A stretch of DNA of 64,000 nt from UBA1479 sp040221095 (GCA_040221095.1 JAVJVP010000017.1:1-64000); one strand, 5' to 3'; shown: positions 49,270 to 57,987, counted from the stretch's first letter. Numbers and translations: made by a program. Notes: generated by a model not told the origin, from the letters alone.

Positions 49270-50685
49270 ATGAGCGAGCGCCCGGACGACACGCTTGAGA
49301 TGGAGCCCGCCGCCAAGCCCGAGGAAGACCTTGAGTCCGGCCACGACGAGGTCGACGCGGCGGTCATCACGGCGCTGGACACGGGCGATACCGCGGGCCT
49401 GAAGGAACTGGTCGACGGTCTGCATTACGCCGACGTCGCCGACATCGTCGAACGCCTGAGCGCCGACCGCCGCGAACAGCTGATCACCGAAATCGGCCCC
49501 GACATGGCCCCCGACGTGCTGGCCGAACTGGACGAGGCCGTGCGCGAGGAAATCTTCGAGGCCATGGCCCCGGAGCAGATCGCCGCCCACGTTCAGGAAC
49601 TGGATTCCGACGACGCGGTCGAAATCGTTCACCAGATGGAGGCCCCCGAGCAGCAGAAGGTGCTGGACGCCATGCCGGCGCCGGACCGGCGGCTGATCGA
49701 GCAGAGCCTGTCCTACCCGGAGGAATCCGCCGGCCGCCTGATGCAGCGGGAAATCGTCACGGTGCCGACCCATTGGACCGTGGGCCAGACCATCGATTTC
49801 ATGCGCCAGGCGGCGGAAGGCGACGACGACATCCTGCCGGACTCGTTCTATGACATCTTCGTCGTCGATCCGACGCACAAGCCCGTCGGCGCCATTCACC
49901 TGAGCCACCTGCTGCGCGCCAAGCGGCCGGTCAAGGTCTCGGCCATCATGCAGACGGAGCTCAAGCTGATCCCCGTCACCATGGACCAGGAAGACGTCGC
50001 CTTCCTGTTCCGTCAGCGCGATTTGGTGTCCGCCCCCGTGGTCGACGAGGCGCAGCGCCTGGTCGGCGCCATCACCATCGACGACGTCGTCGACGTCATC
50101 CACGAGGAACACGAGGAAGACATGCTGGCCCTGGCCGGTGTCGGCGAGGACGACCTGTACGACGCCGCCATCGACACCACCAAGGCGCGATTCCGCTGGT
50201 TGCTGGTCAACCTGTTCACGGCGATCCTGGCGTCCCTGGTGATCGGACTGTTCGAGGCGACGCTGCAGCAGATCGTGGCCTTGGCCATTCTCATGCCCAT
50301 CGTCGCCTCCATGGGCGGCAACGCGGGCACGCAGACCCTGACCGTGGCCGTGCGCGCCATGGCCATGCGCGAATTGACCGCGACCAACGCCTATCGTGTG
50401 ATCGGTAAGGAAGTGCTGGTCGGCGCCATCAACGGCGTGCTGTTCGCCGTCATCACGGGCGCCATTGCCTGGTTCTGGTTCGGAGAGCCGCAGATCGGCC
50501 TGATCATCGGCATGGCCATGATCATCAACATGGTGGTCGCGGGTCTGGCCGGGGCGGCGATCCCGCTGATCCTCGACCGTTTCGGCATCGATCCGGCCAT
50601 TGCGTCGTCGGTGTTCCTGACCACGGTGACCGACGTGATCGGCTTCTTCGCCTTTCTGGGGCTGGCGGCGGTGTTCCTGCTCTAG
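49270..50685 (+). CDS. mgtE: MgtE-family magnesium transporter
   Basis: MgtE is a Mg2+ channel gated by its own cytoplasmic domain. It is 471 residues from ATG at 49270, with CGGAG ahead. The N domain spans about 30-130 (LHYADVADIVERLSADRREQ). Two CBS domains follow, with YDIFVVDPTHKPVGAIHLSH and LVSAPVVDEAQRLVGAITID. Five membrane segments close the protein, with the pore motif MPIVASMGGNAGTQTLTV. No Mg2+-sensing leader was recognised in the 121 bases between the tRNA terminator and the gene. Confidence 0.96.
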   Translation: MSERPDDTLEMEPAAKPEEDLESGHDEVDAAVITALDTGDTAGLKELVDGLHYADVADIVERLSADRREQLITEIGPDMAPDVLAELDEAVREEIFEAMAPEQIAAHVQELDSDDAVEIVHQMEAPEQQKVLDAMPAPDRRLIEQSLSYPEESAGRLMQREIVTVPTHWTVGQTIDFMRQAAEGDDDILPDSFYDIFVVDPTHKPVGAIHLSHLLRAKRPVKVSAIMQTELKLIPVTMDQEDVAFLFRQRDLVSAPVVDEAQRLVGAITIDDVVDVIHEEHEEDMLALAGVGEDDLYDAAIDTTKARFRWLLVNLFTAILASLVIGLFEATLQQIVALAILMPIVASMGGNAGTQTLTVAVRAMAMRELTATNAYRVIGKEVLVGAINGVLFAVITGAIAWFWFGEPQIGLIIGMAMIINMVVAGLAGAAIPLILDRFGIDPAIASSVFLTTVTDVIGFFAFLGLAAVFLL

Positions 50686-50723
50686 CAAGAGGACGGGAAG
50701 GGGGGCGGCGCGTCACGGCGAAC

Positions 50724-50752
50724 TTTACGTTAACGTAAACGTTAGCTACAGT
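50724..50752 (+). promoter_or_regulatory. Perfect 16-bp ACGT palindrome and promoter (LiuR-type operator)
   Basis: TTTACGTTAACGTAAA at 50724-50739 is fully palindromic. It overlaps a promoter with -35-like TTTACG (50724-50729) and -10-like TACAGT (50747-50752), spaced by 17. Such ACGT-bearing palindromes are what I would expect for LiuR-type MerR regulators. It lies 20 bases before the merR-type gene and so suggests autoregulation. Confidence 0.75.
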
Positions 50753-50759
50753 CCCGGCC

Positions 50760-51176
50760 ATGGCATTGGACCAGACACAATCGACCTTCGGCATCGCCGA
50801 ACTGGCCCGCGAGTTCGGGATCACCACCCGCGCGATCCGGTTCTATGAGGACAAGGGCCTGTTGACCCCGGCGCGCGACGGTCAGCGGCGGGTGTACGGT
50901 TCCCGCGATCATGTGCGCCTGCGCCTGATCATGCGCGGCAAGCGGCTAGGCTTCTCGCTCGACGAGATTCGCGAAATGATCGACCTGTACGACGTCGATC
51001 CCAGCGAAGTGTCGCAGCTCAAGCTGTTCATCGGCAAGCTTCAACTGCGGCGCGAACAGCTGCGCATCCAGCAGGAGGACATCACCGAGACCCTGGCCGA
51101 ACTGGACCGCCTGGAAGCCCAGTCGCAGGACCTGCTGTCCCAACGGGCGCCGCCGCGCACCAAGGCCGCCGGCTGA
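50760..51176 (+). CDS. MerR-family regulator, LiuR-like
   Basis: This 138-residue regulator has an N-terminal MerR helix-turn-helix (FGIAELAREFGITTRAIRFY then EDKGLLTPARDGQRRVY) and a C-terminal dimerisation helix (LQLRREQLRIQQEDITETLA). The helix-turn-helix wording GITTRAIRFYEDKGLL and the overall size are those of LiuR-like regulators of leucine/isovalerate and acyl-CoA catabolism in proteobacteria. It has no metal-binding cysteines. The downstream thiolase and enoyl-CoA hydratase genes fit that role. The assignment remains inference. Confidence 0.82.
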   Translation: MALDQTQSTFGIAELAREFGITTRAIRFYEDKGLLTPARDGQRRVYGSRDHVRLRLIMRGKRLGFSLDEIREMIDLYDVDPSEVSQLKLFIGKLQLRREQLRIQQEDITETLAELDRLEAQSQDLLSQRAPPRTKAAG

Positions 51177-51248
51177 TCCCGCATCCGCAGTGACCATGAT
51201 TGATTTTAGCAGGCCCCTGTGAGAAGGAAGGGGGCGGAGGATACATCA

Positions 51249-52076
51249 TTGCAAAACACCAAGAATACCCCCCTGCGGGTCGCCATGGGCGGCCTGGGCG
51301 CCGTCGGCCTGCCGGTGGTGGAATGGCTTGATTCCGGCGAAGAACCGGGCCTGCAGTTGGTCGCCGTATCGGCCGGGGACAAGGAACGGGCGGCCGGCCG
51401 TCTGGCCCATCTGAAGACACCGCCCCAGGTGATGGATCTGGCCGATCTGGCCGCCGTTGCCGACGTTGTGGTCGAATGCGCGCCGCCGGAACATTTTCTC
51501 GACGTCTGCGGCCCGGCCGTGGAACAGGGCCGCATCCTGGTGCCGCTCTCGGTCAGTCAGCTTCTCCATCACATGGACCTGGTCGACAGGGCCCGCGAAA
51601 CCGGCGCCACCATCGTCGTGCCGACGGGTGCCTTGGTCGGTCTGGACACTGTGCGCGCCGCCGCCGAAGGCAACCTTCAGTCGGTCGTGATGCGCACCCA
51701 CAAGCCCCCCGCAGGATTCCAGAAGGCGCGCTGGGTGCAGGAGCAGGGCATCAACCTGATGGGACTGAACGCGCCGAAAAAGCTGTTTGAGGGCTCGGTC
51801 CGCGACGCCGCCGACAAATTCCCCGCCAACGTCAACGTGGCGGTCGCCCTGGGCCTGGCCGGCCTGGGCGTCGACGAAACGCGCTATGAGGTCTGGGCCG
51901 ATCCGACGATCACCCGCAATACCCATTGGATCACCGTCGAATCCGATATCGTGCGGGTCGAAATGAACATCGCGGGCGAGCCGACGGCGGAAAACCCGGC
52001 GACCGGCAAGATCGTGCCGCTCAGCATGATCGCCACCTTGCGCGGACTGGTCAGCCCGCTTCGGGTCGGAACCTAG
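51249..52076 (+). CDS. Aspartate dehydrogenase-like protein (TTG start)
   Basis: This NAD(P)-binding protein of 275 residues has an N-terminal Rossmann fold (LRVAMGGLGAVGLPVVEWLD). A central part includes VDRARETGATIVVPTGALVG, and a C-terminal domain has KFPANVNVAVALGLAGLGVD, the region that in L-aspartate dehydrogenases contacts substrate. The start is TTG at 51249, with GGAGG eight bases ahead; an upstream GTG lacks such a site. It could make iminoaspartate for NAD synthesis or work on another amino acid. Confidence 0.83.
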   Translation: MQNTKNTPLRVAMGGLGAVGLPVVEWLDSGEEPGLQLVAVSAGDKERAAGRLAHLKTPPQVMDLADLAAVADVVVECAPPEHFLDVCGPAVEQGRILVPLSVSQLLHHMDLVDRARETGATIVVPTGALVGLDTVRAAAEGNLQSVVMRTHKPPAGFQKARWVQEQGINLMGLNAPKKLFEGSVRDAADKFPANVNVAVALGLAGLGVDETRYEVWADPTITRNTHWITVESDIVRVEMNIAGEPTAENPATGKIVPLSMIATLRGLVSPLRVGT

Positions 52077-52174
52077 GCCGTGAATTCATAGTCGCCGATT
52101 GGTCTGGCAGGCGCGCGTTCGATGATGATAATGGAGGGCGCGGTTCCTTGGCGGCGATATGCTGCCGCAACCCA

Positions 52175-52642
52175 ATGGATATCATGACCACCGACTTCCA
52201 GCCCCTCGACGACGCCTTTGCCCAACGCGTGCGCGACAGCTTCGACAAGCAGGGCATCATGGGTCATATCGGGGCCCGTCTGGGCGAGGTGCGCCCCGGA
52301 TATTGCGAGATCGAACTGCCCTATTCGGACGCCGTGTCGCAGCAGCACGGTTTTTTTCACGGCGGCGTCGTCGGCACCATCGCCGACAGCGCCGGCGGGT
52401 TCGCCGCCTACAGCCTGATGGGGGCGGGCGACGGCGTGCTGACCGTGGAATACAAGCTGAACCTGATGGCGCCCGCCGACGGGGACGAGCTGATCGCCCG
52501 CGGCTATGTGGTGCGGCCCGGCAAGACCCTGACCGTCAGCCGGGCCGAGGTGATGGTGGTCAAGGATGGCCAGGCGCTGCCCTGCGCCGCCCTGCAGCAG
52601 ACCTTGATGCGCGTCCAGGGCCGCGCCGACGTGATCGGGTAG
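52175..52642 (+). CDS. PaaI-type hotdog thioesterase
   Basis: This acyl-CoA thioesterase of the hotdog fold is 155 residues from ATG at 52175 (or 52184). The family region is PYSDAVSQQHGFFHGGVVGT followed by IADSAGGFAAYSLM, containing HGG and the acidic helix residue. VEYKLNLMAPADGDELIARG and GKTLTVSRAEVMV complete the fold. The ribosome-binding site is weak. The position between an aspartate dehydrogenase-like gene and a thiolase suggests release of CoA in acyl degradation. Confidence 0.88.
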   Translation: MDIMTTDFQPLDDAFAQRVRDSFDKQGIMGHIGARLGEVRPGYCEIELPYSDAVSQQHGFFHGGVVGTIADSAGGFAAYSLMGAGDGVLTVEYKLNLMAPADGDELIARGYVVRPGKTLTVSRAEVMVVKDGQALPCAALQQTLMRVQGRADVIG

Positions 52643-52652
52643 GGGGCGTTCC

Positions 52653-53033
52653 GTGAGTGACAAGAAACGGGAAGGTGTGGCTCAGTTCATGGCCCGTTGG
52701 TGCATCGACGGCTGGAAGGGCAAGATTCCCCTGACGCGCATGTTCTGGGGCGGCGGCGCCGTGTGGTTCGTCGGTTTCGCGCTCGAGCGCGGCGTGGTCA
52801 ACCTGTTCCGGGTGCCGCAGTCGCCCTATTTCTCCGGTGAACTTTACGTGCTTGATGGCCTGCTGCGGCTGTGCGAGTGGATCTTGATGGCGGCCTTCGT
52901 GTGGTGGTGCATCGGCGTGTGGCGGTCCGTCGACCACGAACCCCCGGGTGTCTGGCCGACTACGGCGCGCGGCATGGTGGCCCTGTTTGTCATCGCCAAC
53001 ATGGCTTCCGCATTCGTGGCGTTGTCGCGATGA
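52653..53033 (+). CDS. Membrane protein of unknown function (126 aa)
   Basis: I do not recognise this protein. It starts with GTG at 52653. Three hydrophobic stretches are seen: MFWGGGAVWFVGFALERGVV, LCEWILMAAFVWWCIGVWRS and GMVALFVIANMASAFVAL. The Trp-rich middle part (WWCIGVWRSVDHEPPGVW) is notable. It overlaps the next membrane-protein gene by four bases (ATGA), and the two may form a complex. Coding is supported by its tight fit in the gene run. Confidence 0.72.
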   Translation: MSDKKREGVAQFMARWCIDGWKGKIPLTRMFWGGGAVWFVGFALERGVVNLFRVPQSPYFSGELYVLDGLLRLCEWILMAAFVWWCIGVWRSVDHEPPGVWPTTARGMVALFVIANMASAFVALSR

Positions 53034-53467
53034 TCAACGACCAGACCCCCGTTTACATCAACCTGCACGGCGGCGGCGGCATGCCCGGCAACGAGCCGCC
53101 GGAGCCGATTTTCAAGCGCTGCTGGCGCGGCCACGAGAGGCTGTGGGTCGTGTTCTGGGCCTATGGCGTGTTCGGCACGGGTGTCGTTCTCGCCTGTGTC
53201 CTGGCGGCGATCTTCATCGGTCTGCAAATCGGCCTGATGTTCGCGCCCCAGAACACCCATGGCGGTTATGTCGGCGGGATCACCGGCATGGTTCTTGGCG
53301 CGGCGGTGGCGGTGCCCTATCTGATCTGGATGACGGTCAGCCTGTGGCGCTGCGCGCCCAATGTTGAAAACCCGCTCTGGACCCGTCTGATGCGGGGTTG
53401 GCTGATCGCGGAGTGGATCGGCCTGGCCATGGCAGGATACAATTTCGCGCATCTTCTCAAGCTGTAA
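53030..53467 (+). CDS. Membrane protein of unknown function (145 aa)
   Basis: I do not recognise this protein. It begins MINDQTPVYINLHGGGGMPG and has a conserved-looking GNEPPEPIFKRCWRGHERLW before the first membrane segment. Three or four hydrophobic helices follow (WAYGVFGTGVVLACVLAAIF, GITGMVLGAAVAVPYLIWMT, MRGWLIAEWIGLAMAGYNFA). The segment MTVSLWRCAPNVENPLWTRL resembles the WWCIGVWRSV portion of the preceding protein, so the two may be distant relatives. It lies 18 bases ahead of the thiolase gene. Confidence 0.75.
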   Translation: MINDQTPVYINLHGGGGMPGNEPPEPIFKRCWRGHERLWVVFWAYGVFGTGVVLACVLAAIFIGLQIGLMFAPQNTHGGYVGGITGMVLGAAVAVPYLIWMTVSLWRCAPNVENPLWTRLMRGWLIAEWIGLAMAGYNFAHLLKL

Positions 53468-53485
53468 GAGAAGGGAGTTCCTTCA

Positions 53486-54673
53486 ATGAATGATGATCCG
53501 ATCGTGATCGCCGGCGCCGCCCGCACGCCCATGGGCGGATTTCAGGGCGACCTGTCGGGGGCCCGCGCGCCGGACCTGGGCGCGGCGGCGATCAAGGCGG
53601 CGCTGGACCGCGCCGGCATCGCACCCGAGGCCGTGGACGAGGTCTACATGGGCATCGTGCTGCCGGCCGGCCTGGGCCAGGCCCCGGCGCGTCAGGCGGC
53701 GCTGGGCGCCGGCCTGCCGGTCGCCGTGCCGGCCACCACGCTGAACAAGATGTGCGGCTCGGGCATGAAGGCCGCCATGCTGGCCCACGACGGCATTCTC
53801 GCGGGGGCCGGCGCCGTCATGGTCGCCGGCGGCATGGAAAGCATGACCAACGCGCCCTACCTGCTGGACAAGGCGCGGGGCGGCTACCGCATGGGCCACG
53901 GCGCCGTGATGGATCATATGTTCCTGGACGGGTTGGAGGACGCCTATGACAAGGGCCGCCTCATGGGCACCTTCGCCGAGGACACGGCGACCCATTACCA
54001 GTTCACCCGGGACGCCCAGGACGATTTCGCCATTGCGTCCCTGGAGCGCGCCAAAAAGGCGATCGAGGACGGCACCTTCGACCCCGAAGTTACGCCCGTC
54101 ACGGTCAAGACCCGCAAGGGTGAGGTCACGGTCGAACGGGACGAACAGCCCCTGAAGGCTGATCCGGACAAGATCCGCGCCCTGAAACCGGCCTTCGCCA
54201 AGGACGGCACGGTGACGCCCGCCAATTCGTCGTCGATTTCCGACGGGGCGGCGGCCCTGGTGTTGATGCGCCGGTCGGTGGCGGAAAAGCGCGGCCTGAC
54301 GCCGCTGGCCGTCATCCACGGCCATGCGACCCATGCCCATGAACCCTGCTGGTTCACCACGGCCCCGGTCGGCGCCATGCAAAAGCTGTCTGAAAAAGTC
54401 GGCTGGGACCTCAAGGACGTCGATCTGTTCGAAATCAACGAGGCCTTCGCCGTCGTCACCATGGCGGCCATGCGCGACCTGGACCTGCCCCACGACAAGG
54501 TCAACGTGCACGGCGGCGCCTGCGCGCTTGGCCATCCCATCGGCGCGTCGGGGGCCAGGATCATGGTGACCCTGCTGGCGGCGCTTGAGAAATATGATCT
54601 GCGCAAGGGCGTCGCGTCCCTGTGCATCGGCGGTGGTGAAGCGACCGCCGTCGCGGTCGAGCGCATCACCTGA
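53486..54673 (+). CDS. Acetyl-CoA C-acetyltransferase (thiolase)
   Basis: This thiolase makes or cleaves acetoacetyl-CoA and similar 3-ketoacyl-CoAs. It has 395 residues. The nucleophile Cys90 is in TTLNKMCGSGMKAAM, the His is in GGACALGHPIGASGAR, and the second Cys is in VASLCIGGGEATAV, with NEAFA present. TFAEDTATHYQFTRDAQDDF is the loop typical of biosynthetic/degradative acetyl-CoA thiolases. AGAAGGGAG precedes the ATG. It is probably part of the pathway controlled by the LiuR-like regulator. Confidence 0.94.
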   Translation: MNDDPIVIAGAARTPMGGFQGDLSGARAPDLGAAAIKAALDRAGIAPEAVDEVYMGIVLPAGLGQAPARQAALGAGLPVAVPATTLNKMCGSGMKAAMLAHDGILAGAGAVMVAGGMESMTNAPYLLDKARGGYRMGHGAVMDHMFLDGLEDAYDKGRLMGTFAEDTATHYQFTRDAQDDFAIASLERAKKAIEDGTFDPEVTPVTVKTRKGEVTVERDEQPLKADPDKIRALKPAFAKDGTVTPANSSSISDGAAALVLMRRSVAEKRGLTPLAVIHGHATHAHEPCWFTTAPVGAMQKLSEKVGWDLKDVDLFEINEAFAVVTMAAMRDLDLPHDKVNVHGGACALGHPIGASGARIMVTLLAALEKYDLRKGVASLCIGGGEATAVAVERIT

Positions 54674-54697
54674 ACGAATTCCACAAGGGAGGAAACC

Positions 54698-55384
54698 ATG
54701 CCGACAGTCTGCATCACCGGCGCCAACCGGGGGATCGGCCTGGAAATGGCGCGCCAGTACGGGGCCGACGGCTGGACCGTCGTCGCGACCTGCCGCAATC
54801 CCATCGCACCGGGCGAACTGGCGACGATCCCGGGCGACATCCGGGTCCACGGCCTGGACGTCGCCGACCACCGCCAGGTCGACCGTCTGGCCGGGGAAAT
54901 GGCGGGCACCAAGATCGACCTTCTGATCAACAATGCCGGGGTTTACGGCGACCGTAACTATGGCCATCAGGACATCGATTTCGCCGACTGGGAACAATCG
55001 TTCCGCATCAACACCATGGCGCCGCTCAAGGTTGCCGGCACGTTCCTGCCGCTGATCGCGGCAAACGGCGGCGGCATGATCGCCACGGTGTCGTCGGTGC
55101 TGTCGTCGATCGCGGAATCGTCGCCCAATTCGGCGTCCTATGCCTACCGCACGTCCAAGGCGGCGGTGAACATGGCCATGCATGTGTTCGCCGAAGAGGT
55201 CCGGGACCAGAACGTCGCCGTGATCCTTCTGCATCCCGGCTGGGTGCAGACCGACATGGGCGGCGCCAGTGCGGCCATTGACGCCCGGACCAGCGTCACG
55301 GGCATCCGCAAGGTATTGGCCGGGGCGGGCATGTCGGAGAGCGGGCGGCTGTTCGCCTACGACGGACGCGAGATACCCTGGTAA
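54698..55384 (+). CDS. Short-chain dehydrogenase/reductase
   Basis: This SDR of 228 residues has the cofactor motif VCITGANRGIGLEMARQYGA, NNAGV in LLINNAGVYGD, Ser in VSSVLSSIAES and the catalytic YRTSK in SYAYRTSKAAVNMAM. The C-terminal HPGWVQTDMGGASA is typical of the C-factor/sniffer-like SDR subgroup. An arginine follows the TGAN motif, which may favour NADPH. It starts 25 bases after the thiolase with GGGAGGAAACC as ribosome-binding site. The substrate is unknown. Confidence 0.92.
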   Translation: MPTVCITGANRGIGLEMARQYGADGWTVVATCRNPIAPGELATIPGDIRVHGLDVADHRQVDRLAGEMAGTKIDLLINNAGVYGDRNYGHQDIDFADWEQSFRINTMAPLKVAGTFLPLIAANGGGMIATVSSVLSSIAESSPNSASYAYRTSKAAVNMAMHVFAEEVRDQNVAVILLHPGWVQTDMGGASAAIDARTSVTGIRKVLAGAGMSESGRLFAYDGREIPW

Positions 55385-55400
55385 GGCGGAGACCCACGGC

Positions 55401-56021
55401 ATGAACACAGCGGATCACAAGGGCGGCATCGAGTTCTATTTCGATTTCTCGTCGCCCTACGGCTACCTGGCGGCGCAGAAGATCGACAAGATCGGCGACC
55501 GCTACGGCCGCCGCGTCAACTGGCACCCGATCATGCTGGGTGCGATCTTCAAGCATACGGGCAATGTGCCCAACGCGGACATCGGGTTGAAGGGCGATTA
55601 CATGCGCATGGACGTGCCGCGCCTGGCCAAGATGATGGACGTGCCGTTCACCTGGCCGGAACCGTTTCCCGTCGCCACCCTGGCGGCGGCGCGGGCCTAT
55701 TACTGGCTTCTGGATTACGACCCGGAAAAGGCCGTGCCCTTCGCCAAGGCCTGTTATCACCATTACTTCGGAAAAGGTGCCGACATCTCGGACATGCAGG
55801 CAGTCGTCCTGATCGCCGAGGAACTGGGCGTCGACGGCGCAGCCCTGGCCGAGGCGGTGACGCGGGACGACGTCAAGCAGCGGGTCAAGGACAAGACCGC
55901 CGAGGCCCTTGACCTTGGCGTGTTCGGATCACCCTATTTCCTGATCGACGGTGAGCCGTTCTTCGGCTCCGACCGGATTTGGCAGATCGAGCGTTTCCTG
56001 GGCAAGGGATGGAAGTCATGA
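55401..56021 (+). CDS. 2-hydroxychromene-2-carboxylate isomerase family (DsbA/kappa-GST-like)
   Basis: This 206-residue thioredoxin-fold enzyme belongs to the kappa-GST type. IEFYFDFSSPYGYLAAQKID holds the catalytic Ser that replaces the Cys of DsbA. PIMLGAIFKHTGNVP, the inserted helical domain, and ALDLGVFGSPYFLIDGEPFF with the cis-Pro, plus GSDRIWQIERFL, are family marks. In naphthalene degraders the enzyme isomerises an aromatic intermediate, but many relatives have other roles. Its stop overlaps the rhodanese start. Confidence 0.9.
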   Translation: MNTADHKGGIEFYFDFSSPYGYLAAQKIDKIGDRYGRRVNWHPIMLGAIFKHTGNVPNADIGLKGDYMRMDVPRLAKMMDVPFTWPEPFPVATLAAARAYYWLLDYDPEKAVPFAKACYHHYFGKGADISDMQAVVLIAEELGVDGAALAEAVTRDDVKQRVKDKTAEALDLGVFGSPYFLIDGEPFFGSDRIWQIERFLGKGWKS

Positions 56022-56422
56022 AGCTGAAAAAGAGCGTCAAGCAATTGGTCGCCGAGGCCAACGCCGAGATCGAGACCGTGCCCGTGGCAGGGGCTGCGGC
56101 GCTGCTCGACGATCCGGAGGTGCAGTTCATCGACATTCGCGACGTGCGCGAGCTGGAGCGCGAAGGCATGGTGCCCGGCGCCTTTCACGCGCCCCGTGGC
56201 ATGCTGGAATTCTGGGTCGACCCGGACAGCCCCTACCACAAGGACGTGTTCGCCACAGGTAAGAAATTCGTTCTGTACTGCCAATCCGCCTGGCGCTCGG
56301 CCCTGGCGACCAAGGCGCTTCAGGACATGGGGCTTGAGCCGGTGGCCCATCTCGAAGGCGGGTTCCGCGCCTGGAAGGAAGCGGGACACACGGTTGGTGA
56401 GAAGCCTGGCCGAAAGGAATAG
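56018..56422 (+). CDS. Rhodanese-like domain protein
   Basis: This 134-residue single-domain sulfurtransferase-like protein has VQFIDIRDVRELEREGMVPG and the active-site loop CQSAWRS with Cys88. GLEPVAHLEGGFRAWKEAGH is the C-terminal signature. The start ATG at 56018 overlaps the previous stop (ATGA), with GGGATGGAAG as ribosome-binding site; another ATG at 56009 is possible. The six-residue active-site loop suits sulfur rather than phosphate chemistry. No signal peptide is visible, so it is cytoplasmic. Confidence 0.93.
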   Translation: MKLKKSVKQLVAEANAEIETVPVAGAAALLDDPEVQFIDIRDVRELEREGMVPGAFHAPRGMLEFWVDPDSPYHKDVFATGKKFVLYCQSAWRSALATKALQDMGLEPVAHLEGGFRAWKEAGHTVGEKPGRKE

Positions 56423-56522
56423 CCGTTTGGCTAGGTTGTCTCTCACTATTCGAAAAAGTTAATTTGCCCATAGGTGGACGTTCGGGATCGGCGGTATATT
56501 GATCCTGGCCCTGGAGATACAC

Positions 56523-57314
56523 ATGACCACGAGTGCGCCTTTCATCACCGAGATTGCGGGCGGTATCGCGACGGTTACGCTCACAAGACCGGAAATTCAC
56601 AACGCCTTCGACGACGATCTGGTCGCGCGCCTGACGCGGGAGTTTCAGGGGCTCAGCCGCGATACCGTCGTGCGGGTGGTGATCCTGGCCTCGACAGGCA
56701 AGAGCTTCTCCGCCGGCGCCGACGTCAACTGGATGAAGCGCATGGCGGAATTCGGCCAGGAAGAGAACCTGGAAGACGCCAAGGCGCTCGCCGGTCTGAT
56801 GTTCACCCTGGCCAGCCTGCGCAAGCCGACCATTGCCGCCGTTCAGGGCTCGGCCTTCGGCGGCGGTGTCGGCCTGGTTGCCGCCTGCGACATCGCGGTC
56901 GCCGCCGAACAGGCCGAATTCGCCCTGACCGAGGTCAAGTTGGGCATCCTGCCGGCCGCCATCGGCCCCTATATCGTTTCCGCCATGGGGCCGCGCCAGG
57001 CGACGCGCTACATGCTGACCGGCGAGCGCATCAACGCCGCCCGCGCCGCCGAACTCGGCCTGGTCACCGAGGTCACGGACAAGGACAACGTCCTGCCCCG
57101 CGCCAAGGAATTTGCGGGCATGCTGATGAACAACGGCCCACGCGCCATGGCCGAGGTCAAGAATCTGGTGCGCTACGTGGTCGGCCACGAACACAACGAG
57201 GCATTGATGGCGCAGACCGCCGGGCATATCGCCCGCGTCCGCGCCTCCGGCGAGGGCCGGGAAGGGCTCGCCGCCTTCCTGGAAAAAAGAAAGCCCAGCT
57301 GGATCAGGAAATAG
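56523..57314 (+). CDS. Enoyl-CoA hydratase family, methylglutaconyl-CoA hydratase-like
   Basis: This crotonase-fold enzyme of 263 residues has ITEIAGGIATVTLTRPEIHN at the start. The first oxyanion loop is in KSFSAGADVNWMKRMAEFG, the second in GSAFGGGVGLVAACDIAVAA, and the catalytic Glu is in TEVKLGILPAAIGPYIV. The NWMKRM wording is what I remember for methylglutaconyl-CoA hydratases of leucine breakdown (LiuC-like). That agrees with the LiuR-like regulator 6 kb upstream. The start at 56523 follows GGAG. Confidence 0.87.
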   Translation: MTTSAPFITEIAGGIATVTLTRPEIHNAFDDDLVARLTREFQGLSRDTVVRVVILASTGKSFSAGADVNWMKRMAEFGQEENLEDAKALAGLMFTLASLRKPTIAAVQGSAFGGGVGLVAACDIAVAAEQAEFALTEVKLGILPAAIGPYIVSAMGPRQATRYMLTGERINAARAAELGLVTEVTDKDNVLPRAKEFAGMLMNNGPRAMAEVKNLVRYVVGHEHNEALMAQTAGHIARVRASGEGREGLAAFLEKRKPSWIRK

Positions 57315-57349
57315 CCAAAAGCAACTGACGGCACGGGGAGCGGTCTGCC

Positions 57350-57880
57350 ATGGCTGAATATGACCTATCGCAAATCAAGGTTCTGGTCGCAGAGGACTAT
57401 GCGCCGATGCGCAAGCTTCTCGGCCAGATTCTGTTCGAGCTCAACGTCGGCGATTTTCAGATGGTCGCCAGCGGCAAGGAAGCCATCGACTATCTTGCGG
57501 ACTACCCGGCCGATCTGCTGCTGGTCGACAACATCATGGACCCCATCGGCGGCACCGACCTGACGCGCCTGGTGCGCGCGGGAAAGACCCCGGCGGACCG
57601 GAATATCCCGATCATCATGGTTTCGGGGGAAACCTCGAAGGACCTGATCATCGGCGCCCGCGACGCCGGGGTGAACGAATTCCTGGCCAAGCCCATATCG
57701 ACCCGCATGGTCTATCAGCGGTTCATGAACATCATCGAAAACCCGCGTTCCTTCGTCAGCACCGATGATTTCTACGGTCCCGACCGGCGGCGGCGTCAGA
57801 TGCGCTTTCCCGGCCTGGAGAGGCGGCGCGCGGCCTATACCTACCAGGCGGCGGTCTCCGGCTCGGGGAACGGGGACTGA
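57350..57880 (+). CDS. CheY-like receiver protein with GPDRRRR tail
   Basis: This 176-residue receiver has the full set of residues: Glu15-Asp16 in VLVAEDYAPM, Asp60 in DLLLVDNIMDPIGG, Ser in IIMVSGETS and Lys in NEFLAKPIS. After the receiver comes a tail, IENPRSFVSTDDFYGPDRRR, ending in a GLERRRA segment, which matches the tail of the protein at 28110. There is no DNA-binding domain. GGGGAG gives a good ribosome-binding site. An orphan Hpt gene lies 750 bases downstream. Confidence 0.9.
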   Translation: MAEYDLSQIKVLVAEDYAPMRKLLGQILFELNVGDFQMVASGKEAIDYLADYPADLLLVDNIMDPIGGTDLTRLVRAGKTPADRNIPIIMVSGETSKDLIIGARDAGVNEFLAKPISTRMVYQRFMNIIENPRSFVSTDDFYGPDRRRRQMRFPGLERRRAAYTYQAAVSGSGNGD

Positions 57881-57987
57881 TCCTGGCCCGGACCTGTGGG
57901 TAACCCGGGGGGCGGGGGCCTGTTCGGCCCGGCGTTTCCTGGCTAAGCTGGGTCCGTCCTTCACCACGGCCCACCGCATACCGCATT

